Below are positions 17,484 to 25,806 of a DNA stretch of 34,448 nt, in pieces. Within the stretch, counting starts at the first letter, position 1; each line of letters begins with the position of its first letter. The position numbers and the translations under genes are program-made. The stretch spans positions 1-34,448 of the forward strand of contig JAGXGK010000005.1 in NCBI GenBank assembly GCA_024636785.1. Reading direction: 5' to 3'. The notes below the pieces were generated by a model, which saw nothing but the letters and a program-made list of their open reading frames with translations, was not told where the DNA came from and made no database searches. This stretch comes from Gammaproteobacteria bacterium. Lineage in GTDB: Bacteria; Pseudomonadota; Gammaproteobacteria; SZUA-229.

Positions 17484-19685
17484 ATGACACCTTATATTTC
17501 TCTCGGACATTATCGACGGCTTCTGGTCATCACCTTTTTCATGGTGGCCATCTGGTATCTGCTGTGGCGATTGGGTTCGTTCAATCGCGAAGCCATGTTC
17601 TTTTCGGTTACTCTGTACGTGGCGGAAGTATACGGATTAATCGGCTCGGCTTTGCATGTTTTTATGGTATCGCGCCTCACCCGGCGTGATCCCTTGCCGG
17701 TTATTAAGGGCCGGAGCGTCGATGTCTTTATTCCGACCATCAATGAGCCGGTTGATTTGATTCGAAAAACCCTTATTGCCGCGAAGAACATGGATTATGG
17801 GCATGTCACCTGGCTGCTCGATGACGGTCGCCGACCTGAAATGCAGGCGCTAGCAGCGCAATATGGCGTTCGCTATCTGGCTCGGGAGGGCAATGAGCAC
17901 GCTAAGGCGGGCAACTTAAATTATGCCTTAGCGCACAGTGAAGGTGATTTCATCTGTATTTTTGATGCGGATCACTGCCCGCAGAGAAACTTCATCACCA
18001 ATACCATCGGTTATTTTGCCGATGAGAATGTCGCTTTTGTGCAGACACCGCAGGATTTTTACAACCTCGATTCCTATCAGCACCGTCAGGGTAAAGGTAA
18101 CAAGCGGATTTGGACTGAGCAGTCATTATTCTTTCGAGTGATTCAGCGCGGCAAGGATTACTGGAACGCAGCCTTTTTCTGCGGCAGTTGTGCCATTGTA
18201 AGCCGAAGTGCGTTGGAATCCATTGGCGGTTTTGCTACCGGCACACTCACTGAAGACCTGCATACCTCACTGCGGCTGCACAAAAAAGGGTATCGTTCAA
18301 TCTATATGCAGCAATCCATGGCTTACGGCATAGCGCCTTCGAACATCGCGCCGTTTCTAAGTCAACGGGTGCGCTGGGGGCAGGGCGCGATGCAGGTCTG
18401 GAGAATGGAGGGGATTCTAAGCGCCAGGGGCTTGACGTTGGCACAGCGGCTCAATTATCTGGCATCGGTACTGACCTATTTCGACGGCTGGCAGAAGGGG
18501 CTGTTTTACATGGCACCGGCGATTGTGCTGTTTACCGGTATTATGCCAATTGATGCCATCAACTCGGAGTTTCTTCTCCATTTCATTCCCTATTATCTGC
18601 TCAGCTATCTGGTGTTCGAAGAGGTGGGTCGCGGCTACGGAAAAATGTTTTATATCGAGCAATACAATTTCGGTCGTTTCTTCGCATTTGCCTGGGCAAC
18701 TCTGGCGTGGTTTGGCAGTAATAGAGCGTTCAAGGTGACGGATAAAAGCCTGAGCCGGAATCAGGTGAGCAAGCGTATGTTAATGCCGCAAATTATCGTG
18801 CTGACGATTAATGTCATCGCGATTCCGCTCGGTATCGGGCTGTATTATGCATATGGTTATCTACCGATTGAGGGTGTCATCTCAAATATAATATGGGCCC
18901 TTATTAACAGTGGCGTTGCCTTTTACCTGTTGCGGTTTACTTCCAGCGTCAGTCGTTTTAAGCGTAGCGATTACCGGTTCCCCATTAATCTACCTGCTGA
19001 GATTTCAACGGCGGCGATAACCATCTATGTGACGGTGGATAATATTTCATCATCGGGCTGCAAGTTTTATGGGGGCTTCCCGAATACGTTGGAAATCGGT
19101 GACCCCATCTCCGGCAAAATCACCATGCCCAGTGGCGAACTGCTGTTTCACGGTGTGGTGGCGGCCAGGATGCTGTCGCCGCCCGATGAGCATGGCGAGC
19201 GCTATATCAAAGGCGTGGGCTGTCATTTTATCTGGGAGTATGAAGATAATCAGGACGAGCTGGATCTTTTTCTATACGGTTCCGATCTGCAATGGACTTT
19301 GCATCATCTCACCGAGCAGTCACTGACCCCTTTTGAATGGTTGCTGAAGAAAATTAAGAAGCAGGAAATTATCAGGCAGGTTCGCGCTGATTACTGGGGG
19401 GCGGTGCGCTATCACTATGCCTCAGAAAGCGAAGAAAAATCGGCGATGGGTTTAATTGCACACGATGTATATACCCATGGCTCGATCGTGATTTCGTTTG
19501 CACCGTTGCAGCAGAATAAAGCGCTGGTTCTTAAAACATATTCCCGCATGGCGCATCCGGATACACTGAAGCAGGTTGAGCTGGTGGAGACGCTGGAAAG
19601 CCCGAGTGCGACCCTGTATGTTTATAAACTGGTCGAGCCGTACGTGCAGGAAGAGAAAGAGGTACGCGATGAGCAGGCGGCTTAG
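17484..19685 (+). CDS. BcsA-like GT2 polysaccharide synthase with PilZ domain
   Basis: The 733-residue membrane glycosyltransferase is related to cellulose synthase. There are two N-terminal helices. The catalytic domain then has LLDDG (Asp113/114), DAD (161-163), TED (256-258) and QRVRW (294-298). More helices and the BcsA gating-loop motif FKVTDK (416-421) follow. A PilZ domain starts near 490 with RSDYR (494-498) and DNISSSG (519-525), the c-di-GMP binding motifs. About 130 residues of unassigned sequence follow it. It is shorter than E. coli BcsA (872). No BcsB, BcsC or BcsZ gene adjoins it. The product may be cellulose or another beta-glucan. The BcsS-like gene overlaps its end. Confidence 0.85.
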   Translation: MTPYISLGHYRRLLVITFFMVAIWYLLWRLGSFNREAMFFSVTLYVAEVYGLIGSALHVFMVSRLTRRDPLPVIKGRSVDVFIPTINEPVDLIRKTLIAAKNMDYGHVTWLLDDGRRPEMQALAAQYGVRYLAREGNEHAKAGNLNYALAHSEGDFICIFDADHCPQRNFITNTIGYFADENVAFVQTPQDFYNLDSYQHRQGKGNKRIWTEQSLFFRVIQRGKDYWNAAFFCGSCAIVSRSALESIGGFATGTLTEDLHTSLRLHKKGYRSIYMQQSMAYGIAPSNIAPFLSQRVRWGQGAMQVWRMEGILSARGLTLAQRLNYLASVLTYFDGWQKGLFYMAPAIVLFTGIMPIDAINSEFLLHFIPYYLLSYLVFEEVGRGYGKMFYIEQYNFGRFFAFAWATLAWFGSNRAFKVTDKSLSRNQVSKRMLMPQIIVLTINVIAIPLGIGLYYAYGYLPIEGVISNIIWALINSGVAFYLLRFTSSVSRFKRSDYRFPINLPAEISTAAITIYVTVDNISSSGCKFYGGFPNTLEIGDPISGKITMPSGELLFHGVVAARMLSPPDEHGERYIKGVGCHFIWEYEDNQDELDLFLYGSDLQWTLHHLTEQSLTPFEWLLKKIKKQEIIRQVRADYWGAVRYHYASESEEKSAMGLIAHDVYTHGSIVISFAPLQQNKALVLKTYSRMAHPDTLKQVELVETLESPSATLYVYKLVEPYVQEEKEVRDEQAA

Positions 19686-20364
19686 AAGGATCTTGCTGGC
19701 CGGGATGCTGAGCGCATCGGCGACGGCTCAGGCTGCCGAGAAACTGTTTCTTAGCGGTGCGGAACTGACAAACACAGGCTCGGTTTACTATTATATCGGC
19801 ACCGCGCTGCCGCTGCCGGGGAGTGATCTGGCCAGTGGTTATGTATTGCATCTCTGGGCCGATTATCAGACCTATGCCTATTCGGCAGGCGCTGTCGATA
19901 TTGATGCCCGCATTGATGCACTCTCGGCAGCCATCGGCTATCACGACTCCGGCGATAACTACTGGTGGAATGGGCGTCTCGGCGTGGTGCAGGCGGACAC
20001 GCGCCTGAGCCCCCATGACTCCGCCAATGATTCCGCCGGTGTCACGGCCAATTTCAAGCTACAGCTGGAGGGTGAGCGGCGAAATTCCAGTGATTTCAAG
20101 GTGAACGGAAACCTCGAATATATCCCGGGGCGTAACGCGCACTGGGCGCGTCTCCGTTTTCTGCGGCGTTATGAAAGCAGCGGTTACCATGGTCCCGAGC
20201 TCATCCATCAGGGTGATCCCTCCTACTCCGCTTTTCAACTGGGTTGGGCGTTCACCGAAATAGCACTCAACAGACAGTGGCGGCTGGGCATCAAGGGCGG
20301 ATTTCGCTTTGATGAGAATACCGCTTCGAAATACCTTGGTGTTGAGTTGAGCTGCCCTTATTAA
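19669..20364 (+). CDS. BcsS-like outer-membrane protein
   Basis: The 231-residue product starts with a clear signal peptide (SRRLRRILLAGMLSASATAQA, cleaved near residue 23). The mature part has alternating aromatic/polar strands, as in an outer-membrane beta-barrel (YVLHLWADYQTYAYSAG, YYWWNG-like and WRLGIKGGFRF segments), and the phrase GPELIHQGDPSYSAFQLG. It resembles the cellulose biosynthesis protein BcsS family, whose function is not established. The start at 19669 overlaps the synthase gene by 17 bases, so the two are coupled. An upstream start at 19576 would remove the signal peptide from the N-terminus and is rejected. Confidence 0.65.
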   Translation: MSRRLRRILLAGMLSASATAQAAEKLFLSGAELTNTGSVYYYIGTALPLPGSDLASGYVLHLWADYQTYAYSAGAVDIDARIDALSAAIGYHDSGDNYWWNGRLGVVQADTRLSPHDSANDSAGVTANFKLQLEGERRNSSDFKVNGNLEYIPGRNAHWARLRFLRRYESSGYHGPELIHQGDPSYSAFQLGWAFTEIALNRQWRLGIKGGFRFDENTASKYLGVELSCPY

Positions 20365-20443
20365 TTGGTCAAATTATATACAGTGGAAGCCTTAAATATG
20401 GGATAATAGGCAGTTTCACGCAAGCCTATTTGGTGTACATACT

Positions 20444-22063
20444 TTGATTACAACAGCTAACATTACTATGCAATTCGGGGCCAAGCCCCTGTTCGAAAAT
20501 ATTTCCGTAAAATTCGGCGGCGGCAACCGTTACGGCCTGATCGGCGCCAATGGTTGTGGCAAATCTACCTTCATGAAAATCCTGGGCGGTGACCTGGAGC
20601 CGAGCGCGGGCAGTGTGTCGGTCGACGTGAACCAGCGTGTGGGTAAATTGCGCCAGGATCAGTTCGCTTACGAAGAGTGCACCGTTATTGATACGGTCAT
20701 TATGGGGCACGCTGAACTCTGGGGAGTAAAGAAGGAACGTGATCGTATTTACGGCCTGGCGGAAATGTCCGAAGAAGAGGGCATGAAGGTGGCGGATCTG
20801 GAAGTGCACTTTGGCGAAATGGATGGTTACACCGCCGAGTCACGTGCCGGCGAATTACTGCTGGGCCTGGATATACCGCTGGAGCAGCACAACGGCCCGA
20901 TGAGCGCGGTCGCCCCCGGCTGGAAATTGCGGGTGCTGCTGGCGCAGGCGCTGTTCTCCGACCCGGATATTCTGCTGCTCGACGAGCCGACCAACAACCT
21001 GGACATCAATACCATTCGCTGGCTGGAAGAGATCATCAATCAGCGCAAGAGCACCATGATCATCATCTCGCATGACCGTCATTTCCTCAACAGCGTCTGC
21101 ACCCACATGGCCGATCTGGATTACGGCGAGCTGCGCCTGTTCCCCGGCAACTATGATGAATACATGATCGCCGCCACCCAGGTGCGCGAAAAAATGTATT
21201 CCGAAAACGCCAAGAAGAAGGTCAAAATTGCCGAGTTGCAAACCTTCGTCAGCCGCTTTTCGGCGAATGCTTCCAAGGCCAAACAGGCCACTTCACGCGC
21301 CAAGCAGCTTGATAAAATTGAGCTGATAGAAATAAAGCCTTCGAGTCGGGTGAATCCCTATATCCGTTTTGAGCAGGACAAGAAACTGTTCCGTCTGGCG
21401 CTGGAAGCTGAGGGTGTGAAGAAACATTATGATAACGAAGTACCGCTGTTCGAAAATCTCGACCTGATGCTAGAGGTCGGCGAACGCGTTGCTATCATCG
21501 GCCCGAATGGTATTGGTAAAACCACGCTGCTGCGCACTCTGCTCGGTGATATCGAAGCCGATAGCGGTAAGGTGAAGTGGTCGGAAAATTCAAAACTGGG
21601 CAGCTATGCACAGGATCATTCGGCGGACTTTGAAAAGGACATGACCCTGTTCGAGTGGATGAGCCAGTGGAAACAGCCCAGTGATGATGAGCAGGTCGTA
21701 CGCGGCGTACTCGGGCGTCTGTTGTTTTCGCAGGATGATATCGGCAAGTCGGTCAAAATCATCTCCGGGGGTGAGCAGGGGCGCATGATCTTCGGCAAGC
21801 TGATGTTGCAGAAGCCCAACATTATGCTTATGGATGAGCCGACCAATCATCTTGATATGGAATCAATTGAATCGCTAAACCTGGCGCTGGAAAACTACGA
21901 CGGCACCTTGCTGTTCGTCAGCCATGACCGTGAGTTTGTCTCCTCGCTGGCGACACGCATAATCGACATGACTCCTACCGGTATCGTCAACTTCGACGGC
22001 AACTATGAAGAATACCTGCGCAGTCAGGGTCTTGATCAGATGGGTGCTCGTGCTTCCCGCTAA
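20444..22063 (+). CDS. ybiT: YbiT, ABC-F ATPase
   Basis: The 539-residue soluble protein has two ABC domains and no membrane segments, and belongs to the ABC-F translation factors that act at the ribosomal E site. It closely follows E. coli YbiT throughout, for example [20 protein letters not shown], Walker [10 protein letters not shown] and GPNGIGKTT, Walker [12 protein letters not shown] and [10 protein letters not shown], and linker [19 protein letters not shown]. The first signature is the degenerate VAPGWKLR seen in YbiT itself; the second is ISGGEQGR. The start must be TTG 20444, since the frame has no ATG or GTG nearby upstream. A DUF1415 gene follows after 21 bases. Confidence 0.95.
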   Translation: MITTANITMQFGAKPLFENISVKFGGGNRYGLIGANGCGKSTFMKILGGDLEPSAGSVSVDVNQRVGKLRQDQFAYEECTVIDTVIMGHAELWGVKKERDRIYGLAEMSEEEGMKVADLEVHFGEMDGYTAESRAGELLLGLDIPLEQHNGPMSAVAPGWKLRVLLAQALFSDPDILLLDEPTNNLDINTIRWLEEIINQRKSTMIIISHDRHFLNSVCTHMADLDYGELRLFPGNYDEYMIAATQVREKMYSENAKKKVKIAELQTFVSRFSANASKAKQATSRAKQLDKIELIEIKPSSRVNPYIRFEQDKKLFRLALEAEGVKKHYDNEVPLFENLDLMLEVGERVAIIGPNGIGKTTLLRTLLGDIEADSGKVKWSENSKLGSYAQDHSADFEKDMTLFEWMSQWKQPSDDEQVVRGVLGRLLFSQDDIGKSVKIISGGEQGRMIFGKLMLQKPNIMLMDEPTNHLDMESIESLNLALENYDGTLLFVSHDREFVSSLATRIIDMTPTGIVNFDGNYEEYLRSQGLDQMGARASR

Positions 22064-22084
22064 GGGATGCAAGCGTAGCATGAT

Positions 22085-22687
22085 ATGAGTGAAAATCCGG
22101 TCAGCAGTGAGCAGGCCCGTAGCGACCAAAGCATGATCGAACAGGGTGTCATCAAGCAGACTCGCTGCTGGGTTAAAACCGTGATCGTCGAAAACAACTT
22201 CTGCCCGTTTGCCCGGCGCGAACTGGAACGTGGCAGCATTCGCTACAGCGTCAAACCCGACAGGGCCGCGGAGTCGGCGTTGAAGACGATGATTGATGAG
22301 TGTGTTCAGCTTGATAATAATGAAGCTATTGAAACCACGCTGCTGATCTTTCCGGAAGGCTTTCAGGGTTTTGAGGATTATCTGGAACTGGTCGAACTGG
22401 CAGAGGGGTTGCTCGCGGATCAGGGTTATGAAAGTGTTTATCAGGTCGCCAGCTTTCACCCCGATTACTGTTTTGCCGGTGCCGAGCAGAACGATGCCGC
22501 TAACTACACCAACCGCTCCCCCTATCCCATGCTGCATCTCATCCGCGAAGCCAGTCTGGAACAGGCGTTAGATAATTATCCCGAGCCGGAAAAAATTCCC
22601 GAGCGCAATATCGAACGCGCCCGGGAACTGGGACTGGAGGAAATGCAGCGCCGGCTGGAAGCGTGTTGCAGTATTGATAAACGCTAA
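22085..22687 (+). CDS. DUF1415 family protein
   Basis: This 200-residue soluble protein has the DUF1415 pattern: a conserved NNFCPFAR near residue 38, TTLLIFPEGF, VYQVASFHPDYCFAG, and NRSPYPMLHLIREASLEQAL. The function is unknown. Conserved Cys and His in FCPFA and SFHPDYCF suggest a metal or redox site, but this is not proven. It starts 21 bases after ybiT and is probably co-transcribed with it. A repeat-filled gap follows. Confidence 0.9.
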   Translation: MSENPVSSEQARSDQSMIEQGVIKQTRCWVKTVIVENNFCPFARRELERGSIRYSVKPDRAAESALKTMIDECVQLDNNEAIETTLLIFPEGFQGFEDYLELVELAEGLLADQGYESVYQVASFHPDYCFAGAEQNDAANYTNRSPYPMLHLIREASLEQALDNYPEPEKIPERNIERARELGLEEMQRRLEACCSIDKR

Positions 22688-22739
22688 AACACAGTATTTA
22701 CCGCCGAGGCGAAGTAAAAATATTTAAAAGATATTTTTT

Positions 22740-22966
22740 ACCGCAGAGGTCGCAAAGAACGCAGAGAAAAGCAAAAGTTAATGTCGATGTAACTTTGTTA
22801 TTGTATTAATTTTAATGCATAGCATGCGCTATTGATGTCTAATGTTGTTTTATGAAAAATGTTTCTCTCTGCGTTCTTTGCTTCGCGCAATCCTGCGCTC
22901 CGCCCTCCGGGCCGCACTGCGTGCGCTCAAAATGCTCCCGGCATTTTAGTGCGATCTCTGCGGTGA
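22740..22966. repeat. ACCGCAGAGG-family inverted repeat with nested insert
   Basis: The left arm at 22740-22770 (ACCGCAGAGGTCGCAAAGAA followed by CGCAGAGAAAA) has its reverse complement on the right side, split in two: TTTCTCTCTGCGTTCTTTGC at 22862-22881 and GCGATCTCTGCGGTGA at 22951-22966. The 69 bases between the two parts (22882-22950) are a GC-rich, hairpin-forming insert. Compared with 27115-27140, the left arm has ten or eleven extra bases in its middle. A degenerate unit lies at 22700-22720. Confidence 0.75.
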
Positions 22967-22985
22967 ATGATTTTAAAAAGGCAAC

Positions 22986-23801
22986 ATGACCATGTCTGAT
23001 CTAATTATCTCCGAACTCGCCATCTACCCCGTCAAATCCATGCGGCAAATTCAGCTGCAAAAATCTGAATTACAGTTTGGTGGTTTAAAACACGACCGCC
23101 GCTGGATGGTTGTTGATGATAAAGGCGTGATGGTCACACAACGCCAGGTTGCACGGCTATGTTTGATTCAATCCGAGCTACTCAATCCCAAAGTCGATTG
23201 CAGCCTGAAAATAACTGCAGTTAATATGCCGGCTATCAAGGTCAACATGCCCGATGGCAGCGTCGCCCGCAAAGTCATAGTCTGGGAAGACGAATGCAAT
23301 GCTTACGATGCCGGCAATGAAGTCGCCAAATGGCTCAGCGAATTCCTGAACATAGAATGCCGATTAGTCTATTTCCCCGATGATGAAACACGCATCGTCG
23401 ATCAAACCTACGCACAACCCAATGACCAGACCGTCTTTAGCGATGGCTTCCCAATCTTGCTGACCACGCAGGCCTCGCTGAATGATTTGAATTCACGGTT
23501 GAATGAAGTAATTCCCATGGCGCGATTCAGGCCAAATATAGTCGTCAGCGGTTGCGAAGCCTTTGCTGAAGACCGCTGGAAAATGCTTAAAGCAGGTGAT
23601 ATTTTTTTAAGAATTGTGAAGCCCTGTAGTCGCTGCGTTATACCCAGTATTGATATTGCCAGCGCCGAGCGAGGCAGTGAGCCCACCAAAACGTTGATCA
23701 CCTACCGCAAACACGATCACAAAATAATATTCGGGCAGAATGTAATTGCCGACGGCAGCGGGATTATCGAAACAGGGATGCCGGTTGAGGTAATTGAGTA
23801 G
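22986..23801 (+). CDS. MOSC domain protein (mARC/YcbX-like)
   Basis: The 271-residue product has an N-terminal MOSC beta-barrel domain (ISELAIYPVKSM, GLKHDRRWMVVD, VTQRQ) and a C-terminal MOSC domain with RFRPNIVVSG, EDRWKMLKAGD and the cysteine motif KPCSRCVIPSID. In mARC and YcbX this cysteine ligates a molybdenum cofactor that reduces N-hydroxylated compounds. The C-terminal ferredoxin domain of E. coli YcbX (369 residues) is missing, so electrons must come from a separate protein. Two in-frame starts, 22986 and 22992, are both possible relative to the AAAGG at 22977-22981. It appears to be a single gene. Confidence 0.88.
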   Translation: MTMSDLIISELAIYPVKSMRQIQLQKSELQFGGLKHDRRWMVVDDKGVMVTQRQVARLCLIQSELLNPKVDCSLKITAVNMPAIKVNMPDGSVARKVIVWEDECNAYDAGNEVAKWLSEFLNIECRLVYFPDDETRIVDQTYAQPNDQTVFSDGFPILLTTQASLNDLNSRLNEVIPMARFRPNIVVSGCEAFAEDRWKMLKAGDIFLRIVKPCSRCVIPSIDIASAERGSEPTKTLITYRKHDHKIIFGQNVIADGSGIIETGMPVEVIE

Positions 23802-24174
23802 AGGTGAGGCACCAGCTGGAGGAAATTGGTAGATGGTTAAAACTTTTTGAATTTCTGTTATTTTAATTAATCTGTCTTCAATTTTCAGTCTCAATTCAGT
23901 TTTCGGTGATAGGCTTATCAGATTCTGACAGGTTCTAAATATGTGCATCAGATGAAATATTTAAGAATAGTACTAATCAAACCCTTGTTTTTATATTGTT
24001 GAGTTTCGACAATATTCAGATATATTAATTTGATATAAAATCATAATTTAAGCAATGTTGAGAGATTAGTTTTTTCAGTAGATTACTACCGAGTACTTAA
24101 AAAATCGGATTCAAAGAAAAATCGTTAATGACTAATCATAATCTCGCAACATGCTCAGCCACAGGAGATCCGTT
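23802..24174. other. AT-rich 373-bp gap upstream of cytochrome b561
   Basis: No coding frame is credible here. The region is clearly richer in A and T than its neighbours. A possible promoter, TTGAGT (23999-24004) and TATATT (24021-24026) with 16 bases between, precedes the cytochrome b gene. A strong ribosome site AGGAG (24163-24167) is seven bases before ATG 24175. Confidence 0.4.
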
Positions 24175-24918
24175 ATGACTGAACTTAAAGCCTATTTCGT
24201 CTGGGACGCCAATGTCCGCTGGTTTCACTGGATCAATGTGCTATGCATACTCGGGCTGGTCGCTCTGGGTACTGTCATCCTCAATGCATCGGCGCTCGGT
24301 GTCTCCACCGAAGGCAAGATTCTGTTAAAGACGGTGCACGTCTGGATCGGATATGTATTTGTAATAAATCTACTGTGGCGTCTGATCTGGGCCTTTATCG
24401 GGGGGACGCATGCGCGCTGGCGGTCAATACTGCCGGGCGGTCAGGGTTATCGGGATGAACTGCGTGCTTACATTGCTGATTTCAAATCCGGGCGGCCACG
24501 CCAGTACCTCGGTCATAACCCACTGGGGCGCATTGCCGTAACCCTGCTGATACTCATGCTGATAATACAGGCCATCACCGGGCTGGTGCTGGCGGGAACC
24601 GATATCTTCTACCCGCCCATCGGCGCCTGGATTGCCAGCTGGATAGCTGCCCCCGGTGTTGATCCGGCAACGCTGATGCCCTACGCGAAGGAGACGTACA
24701 ATATCGCCGCCTACGAATCCATGCGCGCTTTTCGCGACCCCTTCATTACCCTGCATTACTACAATTTCTATGCCCTGCTGGGCCTGATAGTGCTGCATAT
24801 TGTGGCGGTGGTGGTCACCGAAATACGCGAAGGCGGCAACCTCATCTCCGCCATGTTTAGCGGTAAAAAAATGTTGAGTAAGATACCGGCGGATTTAACG
24901 AAAGAGGATCGGAAATAA
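24175..24918 (+). CDS. Cytochrome b561-type membrane diheme protein
   Basis: The 247-residue membrane protein has four main helices. Conserved histidines are His18 (RWFHWIN), His55 (VHVWIGY), His194 (LHYYNFY) and His208 (LHIVAVV), which would bind two b hemes as in cytochrome b561 and Ni/Fe-hydrogenase cytochrome b subunits. It would exchange electrons between quinone and a periplasmic partner. ATG 24175 is preferred over 24151 because of AGGAG seven bases upstream. No hydrogenase is nearby. The closest partners are the cytochrome c and FccB genes about 570 bases downstream, but a decayed segment separates them. Confidence 0.88.
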   Translation: MTELKAYFVWDANVRWFHWINVLCILGLVALGTVILNASALGVSTEGKILLKTVHVWIGYVFVINLLWRLIWAFIGGTHARWRSILPGGQGYRDELRAYIADFKSGRPRQYLGHNPLGRIAVTLLILMLIIQAITGLVLAGTDIFYPPIGAWIASWIAAPGVDPATLMPYAKETYNIAAYESMRAFRDPFITLHYYNFYALLGLIVLHIVAVVVTEIREGGNLISAMFSGKKMLSKIPADLTKEDRK

Positions 24919-24920
24919 CG

Positions 24921-25031
24921 CGAATTATCGTTGGCAGCGTCAGCGCGTCCGGCCTTGCAAAAACTAAAATGGCTAAATCGGTTTTAGATGTAAGCTGGGC
25001 GATGCTAAAAACACAACTTGAATGTAAGTCG
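24921..25031 (+). pseudogene. TnpB (IS200/IS605-type OrfB) fragment
   Basis: Directly after the cytochrome b stop, the frame reads IIVGSVSASGLAKTKMAKS and then VLDVSWAMLKTQLECKS, which I recognise as an internal stretch of TnpB proteins of IS605-type elements (VGNVSxSxLAKTxMAKSVLDAxW and MLEYK in intact ones). Both ends are missing: no start, no RuvC remainder, no zinc finger and no visible IS ends. It is a relic of about 37 codons and should be inactive. Confidence 0.7.
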
Positions 25032-25039
25032 ATAGGAGG

Positions 25040-25291
25040 ATGTCAGCCGCAACATTTGATAGTACTGGCGGCAGCCTGCTCGAGGCAGGTGAAGATCAGA
25101 ATCTGGGCGTTGCGCAGAACTAGTGGCTATGCGCCCACACAGACGGTATTGCAATATCCTATACCGGTGACATTCACCTGATCGGCGCAGCGCAGCTGAC
25201 GGGATTGAAAACGGTGCTGGTTACACCGGCAAGTTTCGGTAAGGTGATCTTGAGCGGGGTATCAAGCCGGATATGGTGCTGGATTCGATAG
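25040..25291 (+). pseudogene. Unidentified decayed ORF with in-frame stop
   Basis: One frame runs 83 codons from ATG 25040 to TAG 25289, broken once by TAG at 25121. The text is protein-like on both sides (FDSTGGSLLEAGEDQNLGVA; ISYTGDIHLIGAAQLTGL), but I do not recognise it. It follows the TnpB relic and may be part of the same decayed insertion. The rest of the gap to 25477 shows no feature. Confidence 0.35.
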
Positions 25292-25491
25292 TTGACCTTC
25301 CGCAATGATATGAAGAAACCATTATCGGAAGTAAACTCAGTAATTAAGCTTGAAAGTATCAAATTGGGTTTGGATGCAGGAGTGTTAACTACAGAGCATT
25401 TACTTTTATATTGAGAGATTCTGATCAATATTCTCGCTTTTAGTCTCTGCGAGCAAATGCAAGTTCTGATTATCCTTAGGAGGTATTACGT

Positions 25492-25797
25492 ATGCAACGT
25501 TTGCTGATATTGAGTCTAATTTTATTGAGTTCATTTGCCTACGCCGTTGAAGTGCGGGCAAGCGAAATTACCCGCGCCGTCATGTTGAGCAACTCCTGTG
25601 CTGCCTGTCACGGCACTGATGGTAACAGTCCGGGTGCCATGCCCTCCATTAACGGCAAGTCTGCACAGTTTATTTCCCGGGCATTACTCGATTTTCGTGA
25701 AGGCAAACGCGAAGCGACAGTAATGGGGCGACATGCTGCCGGTTATAGCGATGATGAAATTGCGCTTATCGCCGATTATTTTTCCACGCTGCCATAG
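25492..25797 (+). CDS. Periplasmic monoheme cytochrome c (FccA-like)
   Basis: The 101-residue product has a signal peptide (MQRLLILSLILLSSFAYA) and a single heme site CAACH in SNSCAACHGTDGNS. A Met in ATVMGRHAAGY is a likely distal ligand, which fits a class I c553-type fold. An excellent ribosome site AGGAGGT lies seven bases before the ATG. It ends nine bases before fccB, so it is probably the cytochrome subunit of flavocytochrome c sulfide dehydrogenase. The diheme FccA of Allochromatium is larger; this one has one heme. Confidence 0.9.
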   Translation: MQRLLILSLILLSSFAYAVEVRASEITRAVMLSNSCAACHGTDGNSPGAMPSINGKSAQFISRALLDFREGKREATVMGRHAAGYSDDEIALIADYFSTLP

Positions 25798-25806
25798 GAC
25801 GCTACT

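Noticed and set aside
20867-20960. Degenerate first ABC signature in YbiT as a sign of inactivation
   Set aside because: E. coli YbiT has the same VAPGWKLR text, so it is a family trait.
24030-24044. FNR-like TTGATATAAAATCAT upstream of cytochrome b561
   Set aside because: The half-sites are five bases apart rather than four and the second half is imperfect; the region is AT-rich, so chance matches are likely.
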